From the NCBI RefSeq assembly GCF_036127095.1, contig NZ_CP108006.1, positions 7,679,501 through 7,743,500 on the forward strand: a DNA stretch of 64,000 bases, read 5' to 3'. The position numbers and the translations under genes are program-made. The DNA is from Streptomyces sp. NBC_00335 (lineage in GTDB: Bacteria; Actinomycetota; Actinomycetes; Streptomycetales; Streptomycetaceae). Every line of letters begins with the position of its first letter. Positions within the stretch are counted from its first letter, which is position 1. Shown in pieces: positions 7,466-16,073 of this stretch. Under the pieces are notes generated by a model. The model did no database searches. It saw only the letters and a list, made by a program, of their open reading frames with translations, and was not told the origin of the DNA.

Positions 7466-9799
7466 CTACGGGGCTTCGCGCGCGGGCCGTCCCCCGCGCG
7501 GCGGGCCCCCGTCGGGGGCGGCCCGGTGCGCGTCCGCGTCGGCCCGGTCCGAGTCCGCCCGGTCCGGCGTGGTGGCCTCCGGGGCGGACGTGCGGGACGC
7601 CAGGAGCAGGGCGATGTCGTCCGGCCGGTCGGTGGAGTGCCCCGCCTCGGCGACGAGCCGGTCCGCCGTCTCGGTCAGCGGAGCGGGGCCGGCGGCCGCC
7701 AGCGCGGCCCGCAGCCGCTCCACTCCCACGTCGATGTCCGTGCCCGGGATCTCCACCAGCCCGTCGGTGTACAGGGCGAGCACCGCCCCCGGCTCGATCC
7801 GCAGCCGGGTCACCGGATACGAGGCCCCGGCGTCGACGCCCAGCACCGTCCCGCCCGCCAGGTCCAGCACCTCCGTCCGGCCGCCCGGATGCCGCAGCAG
7901 TGGCTGGGGGTGCCCGGCCCGGACGGCGAGGGCGAGGCCGGACGCCGGGTCGAGCAGGACGTAGCAACAGCTGGCGAACTGGCCCGGATCGAGGTCGATG
8001 AGCAGCTCGTTCGTGCCGCGCATGACCTGCTCCGGCTCGTTGCCGCTGAGCGCGAAGGCCCGTACGGCGCTGCGCAGTTGACCCATCGTGGCCGCGGCGG
8101 CCACCCCGTGGCCCTGGACGTCGCCGATGACCAGCGCGAGCCGGCCGCCGCCGACCTCGATGACGTCGTACCAGTCGCCGCCGACGTCCATCCCGGCGGT
8201 GCCGGGCAGGTACCGCCCCACCGTGACCACGTTGTCCCGTACCGGCAGCCGGTGCGGGAGCAGCGCCGCCTGGAGTCCGCGGGCCAGGGCCGCTTCGCTG
8301 TCGTAGCGCCGGGCCCGTTCCAGTGCCTGCGCGATCAGCCCGGCCAGCGCCGTGAGGACGGTGCGCTCCTCCGGACTGAACCCGCGCGGGGCGTCGAAGC
8401 CGAGGATGCACGAGCCGACCGGCCGGCCGGAGGCGATCAGGGGGAGGAAGGCCCGGGCGCCGACATGGGCGTCCAGCTCGATCCCCGGGTAGGCGGCGGC
8501 CAGGTGCTGCATCGACTCGAAGAACAGCGGTCGGCCCGAGGTGAGGGTCTCGACCCCGGGCAGCCGGACGTCCAGCGCGACCCCGTCGAACCGGTCGAGG
8601 AAGCCTCGCGGGAAGCCGGTCTCCCAGGCCAGGTGCAAGTGGCCCTCGCCGAGCAGGTAGATGGCCAACTGCCTTCCGCCGAAGGCCGGGAGCAGCTCGT
8701 CGGTGACCACCATCGACACCTGGCGCGCCGTCACCGCCTCGGTCAGCGCGATCGCCAGCGCCACCGGGCGGTACAGGGCCGAAGCCCGGTCGGCGGGCGA
8801 ACCCGGGCCCGGGGACCCGAGCCCCGCACCGGGCCACATGAGCGACTCGGGCGCGTACGAGGGCGGTTCGGCCTCCGCGATGGTGACGGTGACCCCGTCG
8901 AAACCGGGATGCAGCCCCACCGACAGCCAGTGCGGGGAGGATTCGGATCCGCGCGGGGCTGCCTGGAAGTGCACCGGCGCGGGGGAGAGGAACACGGCCC
9001 GGAAGTGGTCCTCGTAGGCGGGGTGCCCGAGCCAGGGCAGTGCCTCCCACAGCGTCCGCCCGCAGAGGTCCGGCCCGTGGGAACCGAGCAGGGTCGTGGC
9101 GGTGGAGCGGGCGCGGGAGTTGGCGAAGCCGATCACGCCCTGCCGGTCCACGGACAGGACGGCCAGGTCCAGCCGGTCCACGGCGGCGCGGGCACCGGCG
9201 GCGTGGCCGTCCACGGGGCTTCCCCCGTGCTTGCCCGCCGGGCCGACCGCCGCACCGACTGCCGGGCCCGGATCGGGCAGGCAGACCGGGTCGCCCTCCC
9301 AGGTCACGGTGGCTCCGCCCGCGGCGAGCGCGGCCAGCTCCCCGGCCAGCCGGGCGGCCACCGCGCGCAGCCGCTTGCGGTCACCGGGTCCGACGGGGAC
9401 TCCGGGGGTCGCGGGGCGGAGCACCACGAGGACGCCGTAGCGCTCGCGGCCGCGGGTCACGGGCTCGTAGAGCGAGCCGAAGGGGAAGGGCAGCCCGGCC
9501 ATCAGCTGGGGGAAGCGCCGCATCGCCGATTCCGCGTCGGGCAGGTGCACGGACTGGCCGGACCGGTAGGCCTCGGCGACGGGGTAGGGGCGGTTCACGT
9601 GCATCCGCCACCAGGGGCGGAACAGCGGGCCCGGGATCCCGGTCACGGCCGCCATCAGCAGCAGCCCCTCGGTGCCGGAGCGCAGGTAGACCCCGCCCGC
9701 GTACCCGCCGGCGGCCCCCACGGCATCGAGAGCGGCCCGCGCGAGCGCCTGGGCCGTGGCGTCGGTGACGGGGCCGCCGGTGTCCGGTCTCGCCGTCAC
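7466..9799 (-). CDS. GAF/PAS-regulated SpoIIE-type PP2C phosphatase
   Basis: A 777-residue multidomain protein, probably dephosphorylating an anti-sigma-factor antagonist. From the N-terminus: a GAF-like domain (about 10-160), a PAS-like domain (about 210-320, DLAVLSVDRQGVIGFANSRA), a second GAF (about 345-520) and a SpoIIE/PP2C domain (about 540-745). The last has metal Asp residues in MDVGGDWYDV, VIGDVQGHG and STDRPDDIALLL. No kinase (HATPase) domain is fused. GTG 9799 is in frame but its GGAGGG lies almost against it. An ATG at 9982 would overlap mgsA and adds unconserved sequence. The partner anti-sigma proteins are not in the window. Confidence 0.88.
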   Translation of the reverse strand: MTARPDTGGPVTDATAQALARAALDAVGAAGGYAGGVYLRSGTEGLLLMAAVTGIPGPLFRPWWRMHVNRPYPVAEAYRSGQSVHLPDAESAMRRFPQLMAGLPFPFGSLYEPVTRGRERYGVLVVLRPATPGVPVGPGDRKRLRAVAARLAGELAALAAGGATVTWEGDPVCLPDPGPAVGAAVGPAGKHGGSPVDGHAAGARAAVDRLDLAVLSVDRQGVIGFANSRARSTATTLLGSHGPDLCGRTLWEALPWLGHPAYEDHFRAVFLSPAPVHFQAAPRGSESSPHWLSVGLHPGFDGVTVTIAEAEPPSYAPESLMWPGAGLGSPGPGSPADRASALYRPVALAIALTEAVTARQVSMVVTDELLPAFGGRQLAIYLLGEGHLHLAWETGFPRGFLDRFDGVALDVRLPGVETLTSGRPLFFESMQHLAAAYPGIELDAHVGARAFLPLIASGRPVGSCILGFDAPRGFSPEERTVLTALAGLIAQALERARRYDSEAALARGLQAALLPHRLPVRDNVVTVGRYLPGTAGMDVGGDWYDVIEVGGGRLALVIGDVQGHGVAAAATMGQLRSAVRAFALSGNEPEQVMRGTNELLIDLDPGQFASCCYVLLDPASGLALAVRAGHPQPLLRHPGGRTEVLDLAGGTVLGVDAGASYPVTRLRIEPGAVLALYTDGLVEIPGTDIDVGVERLRAALAAAGPAPLTETADRLVAEAGHSTDRPDDIALLLASRTSAPEATTPDRADSDRADADAHRAAPDGGPPRGGRPAREAP

Positions 9800-9961
9800 C
9801 CCTCCAGAATGCCCTGGGGCCGGTGCTTCCGCATACCCCTCGGACTCCCCGACGTACCGGTCGCCGTCGTCGACGCATCCGGATACCGGGCGCGCGACGG
9901 CGGCATTCGGAATTCCAGGCCCTGAATGGCGGAAGGGATCATGCCGGGTTAGCGTCGGTTG

Positions 9962-10372
9962 ATGATCGCTCTCGTGGCACATGACCAGAGGAAGAAAGAC
10001 CTATTGAATTGGGTGCGGCGCAATCACCGTGCCGTGACCCGGCACGGACTGGTGGGAACCAGCTCCACCGCACGATTGCTGAGATCGGAACTCGGCTTGC
10101 GGATCAGGTCGGTTGAGTCCGGTCCGCACGGAGGGGACCAGCAGATCGGCTCGATGGTGATTTCGGGCGATGTCACGTCGCTCGTATTCTTCTGGGACCC
10201 GCTGTGGGCCGCTCCGCACGTTCACGATGTACTCGCCCTCGTGCGAATTGCCGTGCTCCGCAATATCCCCGTGGCCCTGAATCCGGCGAGCGCGGAGGCC
10301 ATGTCCGAGGACGGATTCTCCTTCGAAGGCCGGTCCGTCCGCCCGCTCGCGGCGGGCGCCCGTTCCCGCTGA
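9962..10372 (+). CDS. mgsA: Methylglyoxal synthase
   Basis: A 136-residue protein close to E. coli MgsA: IALVAHDQRK at the start, SGPHGGDQQIG (53-63) with the catalytic Asp59 (Asp71 in E. coli), and LVFFWDP (74-80) with Asp79. It converts DHAP to methylglyoxal and inorganic phosphate, relieving triose-phosphate overload. ATG 9962 is preceded directly by an in-frame TTG and has no clear ribosome site. It is divergent from the phosphatase gene and lies 2.6 kb from gldA and dhaK, whose product DHAP is its substrate. GC is slightly lower than in neighbours (39 of 60 bases at 10081-10140). Confidence 0.92.
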   Translation: MIALVAHDQRKKDLLNWVRRNHRAVTRHGLVGTSSTARLLRSELGLRIRSVESGPHGGDQQIGSMVISGDVTSLVFFWDPLWAAPHVHDVLALVRIAVLRNIPVALNPASAEAMSEDGFSFEGRSVRPLAAGARSR

Positions 10373-10557
10373 TCGGCAGCGCCCGGGCAGCGGGGCCCCG
10401 ACGCCCGGGACCCGCGGTGTCGGCCGGCGTGTGCGGCTCGGGCTCCCTTTGCTCTCGTAGCGTCGGGCGGGCCGGTCTCCCCACAGCGGATTCCGGCCCC
10501 GGCGAGACGGCCCGGCGTCGTCCGATCGGCTGACGCCGGGGCGGGACCGGTGGGCTG

Positions 10558-10582
10558 AAAGTCCCTGTCGATCAGGGACTTT
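10558..10582. terminator. Palindrome between mgsA and feoA (terminator or operator)
   Basis: Perfect 10-base arms AAAGTCCCTG (10558-10567) and CAGGGACTTT (10573-10582) around TCGAT. It lies about 185 bases after mgsA and 66 before feoA, so it may end mgsA transcription or be an operator. The sequence itself does not decide. Confidence 0.6.
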
Positions 10583-10610
10583 GCCCCGACCCCCGACCCT
10601 CCTCGAACTG

Positions 10611-10626
10611 CTTAGGTTTACCTAAG
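10611..10626. promoter_or_regulatory. Iron-regulator (DmdR/IdeR/DtxR-like) box of feoABC
   Basis: CTTAGGTTTACCTAAG has 7-base inverted arms, 22 bases before the feoA start. Aligned to the actinobacterial DtxR/IdeR consensus (TTAGGTTAGGCTAACCTAA) it matches 13 of 19 positions, including TTAGG and ACCTAA. It suggests iron-dependent repression of the ferrous uptake operon. Confidence 0.75.
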
Positions 10627-10648
10627 TGGAGTCGAACGAGGAGGTCCG

Positions 10649-10876
10649 GTGCCGTCGCTCAACGACAGCCGTCCAGGGACGACCGTACGCATCACGGGGA
10701 TCGACCCCGGTCAGGCCGGCGGGAGCCGCAGACGGCTCCTGGAGTTCGGCTTCGTGCCCGGCGCGGACGTCACCGTCATCGCCCGGGGCGCCACCGGAGG
10801 GCTGCTCGTGGGGCTCGGGGACACCCGGGTCGCGCTGGACACCCGAACCGCCGGCCGGCTGAGGTGCGCCGGATGA
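10649..10876 (+). CDS. feoA: Ferrous iron transport protein FeoA
   Basis: A 75-residue SH3-like protein: RITGIDPGQAGGSRRRLLEF, GFVPGADVTVIAR, then LLVGLGDTRVALDTRTAGRL, the FeoA beta-barrel pattern. It assists the FeoB permease at the membrane. The GTG at 10649 follows GAGGAGG (10638-10644). The stop overlaps the feoB start (ATGA), and the iron box lies just upstream. Confidence 0.92.
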   Translation: MPSLNDSRPGTTVRITGIDPGQAGGSRRRLLEFGFVPGADVTVIARGATGGLLVGLGDTRVALDTRTAGRLRCAG

Positions 10877-13026
10877 GCTGTCACGCCACCGGGGCCGGTG
10901 CGACCGCCACGGCGGAGCGGCGGACCGGAACGCCGTTCGTCGCCCTCGTCGGCAATCCCAATGTCGGCAAGTCGACCCTCTTCAACGCCCTCACCGGCGC
11001 CCACCAGCGCGTCGGCAACTGGCCGGGCAAGACCGTCTCCGTGGCCCAGGGCGACTGGCGCACCGCGGGCGGCCGCCCCCTGCGCGTCGCCGACCTGCCC
11101 GGCTCCTACAGCCTGCTGCCCGACTCCCCGGACGAGGCGCTGGTGCGCGACGTGCTGACCGCGCCGGCGGGGGAGCGGCCCGACGCGGTGGTCTTCGCCC
11201 TCGACGCGGCCAACCCCGCCCGCAACCTGTACCTGCTCTCGCAGATCCTCGACACCGACATCCCCGTCGTCATCGCGCTCACCATGACCGACGTCGCTGC
11301 CCGGCGCGGGGCGCCTCCCGCCCCGGACGCGCTGGCCCGCGAGCTCGCGCTGCCCGTCGTACGGGTGGAAGGACGCTCGGGGACCGGGCTGGACCTGCTC
11401 GCCGAAGCGGTGGGCGAGGCCCTGGACGCCGTACCGCCTCCCCGCGGGCGGACGTCCGCCTGGGCGGCCGGCTCGCCCGTGGCGGCCGAACTGGCCGGGC
11501 TGACCGCCCAGGCCTCCGGGCTGACCCCGCACCCCCCGCGCTGGCTGGCCGTCAGCCTGCTCTGCGGGGAGGAGCCGCCCGAGGTCCCGGCGGCGCTGGC
11601 CGGGCGGGCCGGGGCGGCGGCGAACCGCCTCGCCGCGGCGGCCGCGGGGGAGGACGGCATCGAGGCAGATACCGAGGCCGACACTGACACCGATACCGAC
11701 GCCGAACTCCTCGTCGCCGAGGCCCGCTACGCCTGGGCCCACGCCGTCATCCAACGCGCCGCGCCCCGCCCGGCCGGGGCCCGGCCCACCCTCACCGACC
11801 GCGTGGACCGGCTGCTGCTCTCCCGCGGTTTCGGCATCCCGTTCTTCCTCGCCGTCATGTGGGGGGTCTTCCAGGCCACCACCGTCCTGGCCAAACCCCT
11901 CCAGGACGGCCTCGGCGACTTCGTCTCCGGACCCGTCAGCGGCGGCGCCGACCGGCTCCTGGAAGCCGTCCGCGCGCCCGGCTGGCTGACCGGACTGCTG
12001 GTCGACGGCCTGATCAACGGGGTGGGCCAGCTGCTCACCTTCGTCCCGCTGATGATCATCATGTTCCTGCTGCTGGCCCTGCTGGAGGACTCCGGCTACT
12101 TCGCCCGCGCCGCGTTCGTCGCCGACCGCCTGATGCGCACGCTGAGGCTGCCCGGCCGCGCCTTCCTGCCGCTCGTCGTCGGCTTCGGCTGCAACGTCCC
12201 CGCCCTCGCCGGCACCCGGATCCTGAGCCGCCGCTCGCACCGGCTGCTCGTCGGCCTGCTCATCCCGTACATGAGCTGCACCGCCCGCCTGGCCGTCTAC
12301 GTGATGATCGCGGGCGTCTTCTTCGGCTCGAACTCCGGCACCGTCGTCTTCTTCCTCTACGTCGCCTCCGTGCTGCTGGTCGTCGGCATGGGCCTGATCC
12401 TGCGGCCCCTGCTGTTCCGCGACATGAAGGAGGAACCGCTCGTCCTGGAGCTGCCCCCGTACCGGCTGCCCACCCTGCGGGTCACCGGCGCCCAGGTCTG
12501 GCAGAAGCTCGCCGCGTTCCTGCGCACCGCCGGCGGCATCATCGTCGCGACCGCGGCCGCCGTCTGGCTCCTCATGGCGATCCCGGCCGCGGCCGGCCAC
12601 GGAGGCTTCGGCAAGGTCGACGTCGAGCAGAGCGTGTTCGGTACGGTCACGCGCGCCACGGCCCCCCTCGTGGCCCCCGCCGGCTTCGGCGACTGGCACG
12701 CCACGGCCGCGCTCGGCACCGGCCTGATCGCCAAGGAGGGCGTGATCTCCACCCTCGCCCAGACCTACTCGGCCGAGGAGGACGGCGACCCCAAGCTCCC
12801 CGCGAGCCTGCACGCCACCTTCGAGGAATCCTCCGGCGGCCACCAGGAGGCGGCCGCGCTCGCCTTCCTGGTCTTCGTCCTCGCCTACACCCCCTGCTTC
12901 GCCACCCTGGCCGCGCAGCGGGCCGAGATCGGCACCCGGCTGACCGTCATCGGCTTCGGCATCCAACTGGCGGCGGCCTGGCTGCTCGCCGTCGGCGTCT
13001 TCCAGATCGCGAGGCTGGTGTGGTGA
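10873..13026 (+). CDS. feoB: Ferrous iron transporter FeoB
   Basis: A 717-residue membrane GTPase that takes up Fe2+. The N-terminal G domain has G1 GNPNVGKST (27-35) and G3 DLPG. The G4 position reads TMTD instead of NxxD, so guanine recognition lacks the usual Asn. An acidic insert (EADTEADTDTDTD, about residues 260-275) precedes the permease. The C-terminal half holds about eight hydrophobic segments with the Gate motifs GFGCNVPA and a cysteine in SCTAR. ATG 10873 overlaps the feoA stop, and the feoB stop overlaps feoC (GTGA). Confidence 0.95.
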   Translation: MSCHATGAGATATAERRTGTPFVALVGNPNVGKSTLFNALTGAHQRVGNWPGKTVSVAQGDWRTAGGRPLRVADLPGSYSLLPDSPDEALVRDVLTAPAGERPDAVVFALDAANPARNLYLLSQILDTDIPVVIALTMTDVAARRGAPPAPDALARELALPVVRVEGRSGTGLDLLAEAVGEALDAVPPPRGRTSAWAAGSPVAAELAGLTAQASGLTPHPPRWLAVSLLCGEEPPEVPAALAGRAGAAANRLAAAAAGEDGIEADTEADTDTDTDAELLVAEARYAWAHAVIQRAAPRPAGARPTLTDRVDRLLLSRGFGIPFFLAVMWGVFQATTVLAKPLQDGLGDFVSGPVSGGADRLLEAVRAPGWLTGLLVDGLINGVGQLLTFVPLMIIMFLLLALLEDSGYFARAAFVADRLMRTLRLPGRAFLPLVVGFGCNVPALAGTRILSRRSHRLLVGLLIPYMSCTARLAVYVMIAGVFFGSNSGTVVFFLYVASVLLVVGMGLILRPLLFRDMKEEPLVLELPPYRLPTLRVTGAQVWQKLAAFLRTAGGIIVATAAAVWLLMAIPAAAGHGGFGKVDVEQSVFGTVTRATAPLVAPAGFGDWHATAALGTGLIAKEGVISTLAQTYSAEEDGDPKLPASLHATFEESSGGHQEAAALAFLVFVLAYTPCFATLAAQRAEIGTRLTVIGFGIQLAAAWLLAVGVFQIARLVW

Positions 13027-13358
13027 GCGGCACCGGCGGACCCACGGGCTCCGGCCCCGGCATGCTGCGCCGCCTGCTGCGCGCCTTCGAGGAGGCGGCT
13101 CCCGGTGAGGGGCTCCCGCAGATCGCCGACCGGCTGGGCATCGACCGGGCCGAGGCGGCCGACCTCGCCGCGTACTGGGTCCGCAAGGGCCGGCTGCGCC
13201 GCGAGGAGATCGGCGGCCGCGACTGCGGGGGCTGCCTGGCCGCCACCCGCGGCTGCACGGCGTGCCCCGGCGGCGACGCGCCGGCCGCTTCCACCCGGCC
13301 GGTACTGGTCGCACTGACCCCCGTGCGCCCCTCGCGGCCTGAGGCCCCGCACACGTAG
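13023..13358 (+). CDS. feoC: FeoC-like winged-helix protein with cysteine motif
   Basis: A 111-residue protein starting at GTG 13023, overlapping the feoB stop by four bases. Residues 14-60 look like a small winged helix (LRRLLRAFE, LPQIADRLGIDRAEAADLAA, YWVRKGRLRREEI). Then comes CGGC-LAATRG-CTAC, four cysteines spaced as in the Fe-S/oxygen-responsive loop of FeoC. A Pro/Thr-rich tail follows. FeoC proteins control FeoB stability or activity. It is much shorter than its open frame, which runs backward inside feoB; coupling and homology fix the start. Confidence 0.82.
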   Translation: MSGTGGPTGSGPGMLRRLLRAFEEAAPGEGLPQIADRLGIDRAEAADLAAYWVRKGRLRREEIGGRDCGGCLAATRGCTACPGGDAPAASTRPVLVALTPVRPSRPEAPHT

Positions 13359-13384
13359 TGCCCGGCCGGGGCCCCGCGGGCCTG

Positions 13385-13882
13385 TCACCGTGCCCGGTGC
13401 CGCTTCGCGTAGGACCAGGTCACCGCGGTCATCAGGAGCGGTATGGCCAACAGCGGGGCGAAGACGAGGCCCCAGACGGTCCGTGCCGTACCGCTCGCCA
13501 GGTACGTATGGCTTTCGACCGTGAAGAGGACCACGAGTTGCCACAGCGTCCCCAGGACCAGGACCCCCGAGGCGGTCCAGGACAGCGCGGCGAGGACCCC
13601 GGGGCGCAGCGGCCGCCACCGGTCACCGACCAGCAGGAGCGGTGACAGGGCGGCCAGTTCGGCGAGGACGGACAGTCCGACGACGTAGGCGATGCCCCAG
13701 CCCGGGATGCCGTAGACCTCGCGCAGCACCTGGTCGCTGTAGCCCACGTAGACGCCGGATGCCATGGCGATGCGCCACAGGCCGGAGGGGACGGCGCACA
13801 GAGCGATGGCGTGGGCGGCCCGGCGGGCCCAGACGGGCGCGGGGGCGGGGAGAGGAGCGGTCGCTGTCGGCATGCGGCCCAT
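13385..13882 (-). CDS. Conserved four-helix membrane protein, unknown function
   Basis: A 165-residue protein with a short Ala/Pro-rich cytoplasmic start and about four hydrophobic helices: AAHAIALCAVPSGLWRIAM, WGIAYVVGLSVLAELAAL, ALSWTASGVLVLGTLW and VWGLVFAPLLAIPLLMTAV. It ends in a basic tail (YAKRHRAR). I do not recognise a catalytic motif. The start is ATG 13882, with ATG 13873 also possible. It is convergent with feoC, 26 bases away, and divergent from the methyltransferase gene. Confidence 0.7.
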   Translation of the reverse strand: MGRMPTATAPLPAPAPVWARRAAHAIALCAVPSGLWRIAMASGVYVGYSDQVLREVYGIPGWGIAYVVGLSVLAELAALSPLLLVGDRWRPLRPGVLAALSWTASGVLVLGTLWQLVVLFTVESHTYLASGTARTVWGLVFAPLLAIPLLMTAVTWSYAKRHRAR

Positions 13883-14135
13883 GCTGGCCCTGGACGGGAC
13901 GGCCGCGCTTCCTCCCTGACGGCGGACCGTATCCGCCCCGCGGAGGAGCGCGCACAGGCCGAGGGCAGACCTGAGGCGGGGGCGGATGCCGCACGAGCCG
14001 GGCGTCTGCGCATGCCCCACGGCCCAAGGGCGCAGCTCCGTACTTCGTACGACTGATCCGAACGCCTCCCCCGTCCGGGGGAGGTACGGGGCGGGGACCG
14101 ACGGCCGCGGCCCGGAGGCGGGCAGGCTTGCGGAC

Positions 14136-14852
14136 ATGCGACAGCAGTACGACACGTCAACGCCCCCGCCGGCCTTCTCGGTCGCCGATGCCTTCACCCT
14201 GAGCACGGCCCTGGACGCCCTCGGCGGCGTCCGGGGCCTCGACACCCTCGACATGGCCTGCGGGCACGGCAGCACCACCCGGCTGCTGGCGAGCGGCGGG
14301 GCCCGCAGGACGGTGGGCGTCGACAGCTGCCCCGAGCGGATCCGCCGGGCCCGGGAGACCGGCGCGGACCTCGCGCACCGCGTCGAGTACGTCGTCGCGG
14401 ACGCGGCGGCCGGAATGCCGGCCCTGGGGCCGTTCGACCTGGCCACCGCCGTGTACCTGTTCAACCAGGCCCACGACCGGGCGGCGCTGCACGCGATGTT
14501 CCGCGCCGTCCGAGCCAACCTGCGCCCCGGCGGGCGGCTCCTCGCCATCGTGCCGAACCCGGGGGCCTTCCCCTACGCGGACTGGGAGCCGTACGGGATC
14601 AGCGTCGTCGAGCGAGCTCCCGGCGGGGACGCCCCGCTGCTGCGGGCCCGGCTGGAGACCGACCCGCCGGTCCCGTTCGAATGCCGCGAATGGGCCCACG
14701 CCGACTTCGCGGAGGCCGCCGCCGACGCCGGCTTCGCCACGGTGGCCTGGCAGCCGACCCGGACCCCGCCCGCGTGCGAGACCCGGGACGAGACCTACTG
14801 GGCCCGCTACCGCACGGCGCCCGTCGGCTCCCTGATGAACTGCGTGGCCTGA
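14136..14852 (+). CDS. Class I SAM-dependent methyltransferase (ToxA-like)
   Basis: A 238-residue methyltransferase. Motif I is LDMACGHGST (about 37-46), followed by VGVDSCPERI, YVVADAAAGMPALGPFDLATA and the post-motif LRPGGRLLAIVPNP. The start YDTSTPPPAFS and the TYWARYRTAPVGSLM end resemble ToxA-type small-molecule N- or O-methyltransferases. The substrate is not predictable. ATG 14136 is chosen; upstream in-frame sequence is unconserved. It stands alone between a membrane protein and a lipase-like gene. Confidence 0.82.
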   Translation: MRQQYDTSTPPPAFSVADAFTLSTALDALGGVRGLDTLDMACGHGSTTRLLASGGARRTVGVDSCPERIRRARETGADLAHRVEYVVADAAAGMPALGPFDLATAVYLFNQAHDRAALHAMFRAVRANLRPGGRLLAIVPNPGAFPYADWEPYGISVVERAPGGDAPLLRARLETDPPVPFECREWAHADFAEAAADAGFATVAWQPTRTPPACETRDETYWARYRTAPVGSLMNCVA

Positions 14853-14955
14853 GGGGCGTACGGGGTCTGAGGTGCCTGCGGAGTCTGAGGTGCCCGAGCG
14901 GCCCGGGACGCCGCCGCGACCCGCGGCGCGGCGCCGCCCGGCAGGCGGTGGCGGC

Positions 14956-15867
14956 TCAGGACTCCGCCGCCGCCGCGCGGACCAGCTCCACGATCCGGTC
15001 GCGGGCCGCCCTGCCCTCCGGGAGCGGCATCAGCGGGTAGTCGTGCGGCAGTCCCGGCTCCTCGATGAACTCCACCTCGGCGCCGGCCGCCCGCGCCCTG
15101 GTCAGCAGTTCGCGGCTGTCGGTCGTCAGGACGTCCCGCGTGCCCGTGAACACCGTCAGCGGGGCCAGTCCCGTGAACGACCCGTGCAACGGGCTCACCC
15201 GGGGATCGTCGGCCGCCAGGTTCCCCGCGTACAGCCGCCCGGCCTCCCGCAGGCCGGGGCGGGCCAGCATCGGATCGCCCGCCTCGATGGCCGCCTGGTC
15301 GGGATGGCTCATCGACACGTCCAGCCAGGGCGAGATCAGCACGATCCGGGACGGCTGCGCCCCGTTGCGGTCGCGCAAGCGCTGCGCCGCGGCCAGTGCG
15401 AGCCCGGCCCCCGCAGAATCCCCGAGGAGCACCGTGCCGCCCGCGCCCCCGCTCGCGATCAGGCCGCTGAGCAGGTCGGCGGCGACCGGGACGGTCCGGT
15501 CGGCGGTCCCGCGCGGGGCCAGTATGTACGCCGGTACGACCACCCGGGCCTGCGCCTGCGTGACCAGGGTCCGGATCAGCGACCAGTGCGCCCGGACCAG
15601 TTCGTTGATGTACCCGCCGCCGTGCACGTACAGCACCCTGGCGGCCGGTTCCACGCCGAGCGGCGAGACCTCGTACACCGGCCAGGCCCCGACGAAGGTC
15701 CGCGAGACCTCGGCCACGCGGCCGAGCGAACGCGGGGGGAGGTGCGACGCCGGGCGCCGCATCGATTCCGCCACCCGGGTACGGACCGCCTCGGCGCTCC
15801 CGAACCGTCTTCGCCGTCCCGCCGCGATCAGCGCGACCGAAAGCGCCCTGCTGCGCAGACTCGGCAC
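14956..15867 (-). CDS. Alpha/beta hydrolase of the hormone-sensitive-lipase family
   Basis: A 303-residue esterase/lipase. YVHGGGY carries the oxyanion-hole HGGG of the HSL family, [11 protein letters not shown] gives the nucleophile Ser in [13 protein letters not shown] supplies the acid Asp, and LPHDYPL the catalytic His. No signal peptide is seen. The start is uncertain: GTG 15867 (VPSLRSR) after GAGGGGC is preferred, with GTG 15876 after GGGGAG an alternative. It is divergent from tdh. Confidence 0.85.
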   Translation of the reverse strand: MPSLRSRALSVALIAAGRRRRFGSAEAVRTRVAESMRRPASHLPPRSLGRVAEVSRTFVGAWPVYEVSPLGVEPAARVLYVHGGGYINELVRAHWSLIRTLVTQAQARVVVPAYILAPRGTADRTVPVAADLLSGLIASGGAGGTVLLGDSAGAGLALAAAQRLRDRNGAQPSRIVLISPWLDVSMSHPDQAAIEAGDPMLARPGLREAGRLYAGNLAADDPRVSPLHGSFTGLAPLTVFTGTRDVLTTDSRELLTRARAAGAEVEFIEEPGLPHDYPLMPLPEGRAARDRIVELVRAAAAES

Positions 15868-16073
15868 GCCCCTCACCTCCCCATTCCCGGCCCGGCCCAC
15901 TCCCCGGCCCCTGCCCTTCACCCCAGGAGCATAGGCGTGAAGCTGGGCTGTGGACCCGCTTAAGAAATCCTCGATGGACTGATCACCCGCAGGTCGGCAG
16001 ATTGGTCTCGTCCGCACGCTGCCCGGCCCGCACGCCCCGTAGCGCTTCCTTCCGCATGCCTGGAGCCACCCCC

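Noticed and set aside
7526..9925. 800-codon plus-strand frame opposite the SpoIIE phosphatase
   Set aside because: It has no recognisable domain and a composition typical of antisense frames; the minus strand carries clear GAF, PAS and PP2C motifs.
9799..9982. Longer N-terminus for the phosphatase (ATG 9982)
   Set aside because: It would overlap mgsA, lacks a ribosome site and adds non-domain sequence; GTG 9799 preferred though its ribosome site is close.
10575..10588. DosR/OsdR-type hypoxia box before feoA
   Set aside because: Only one half (GGGACTTT) fits well; too weak to list as a feature, mentioned as a possibility.
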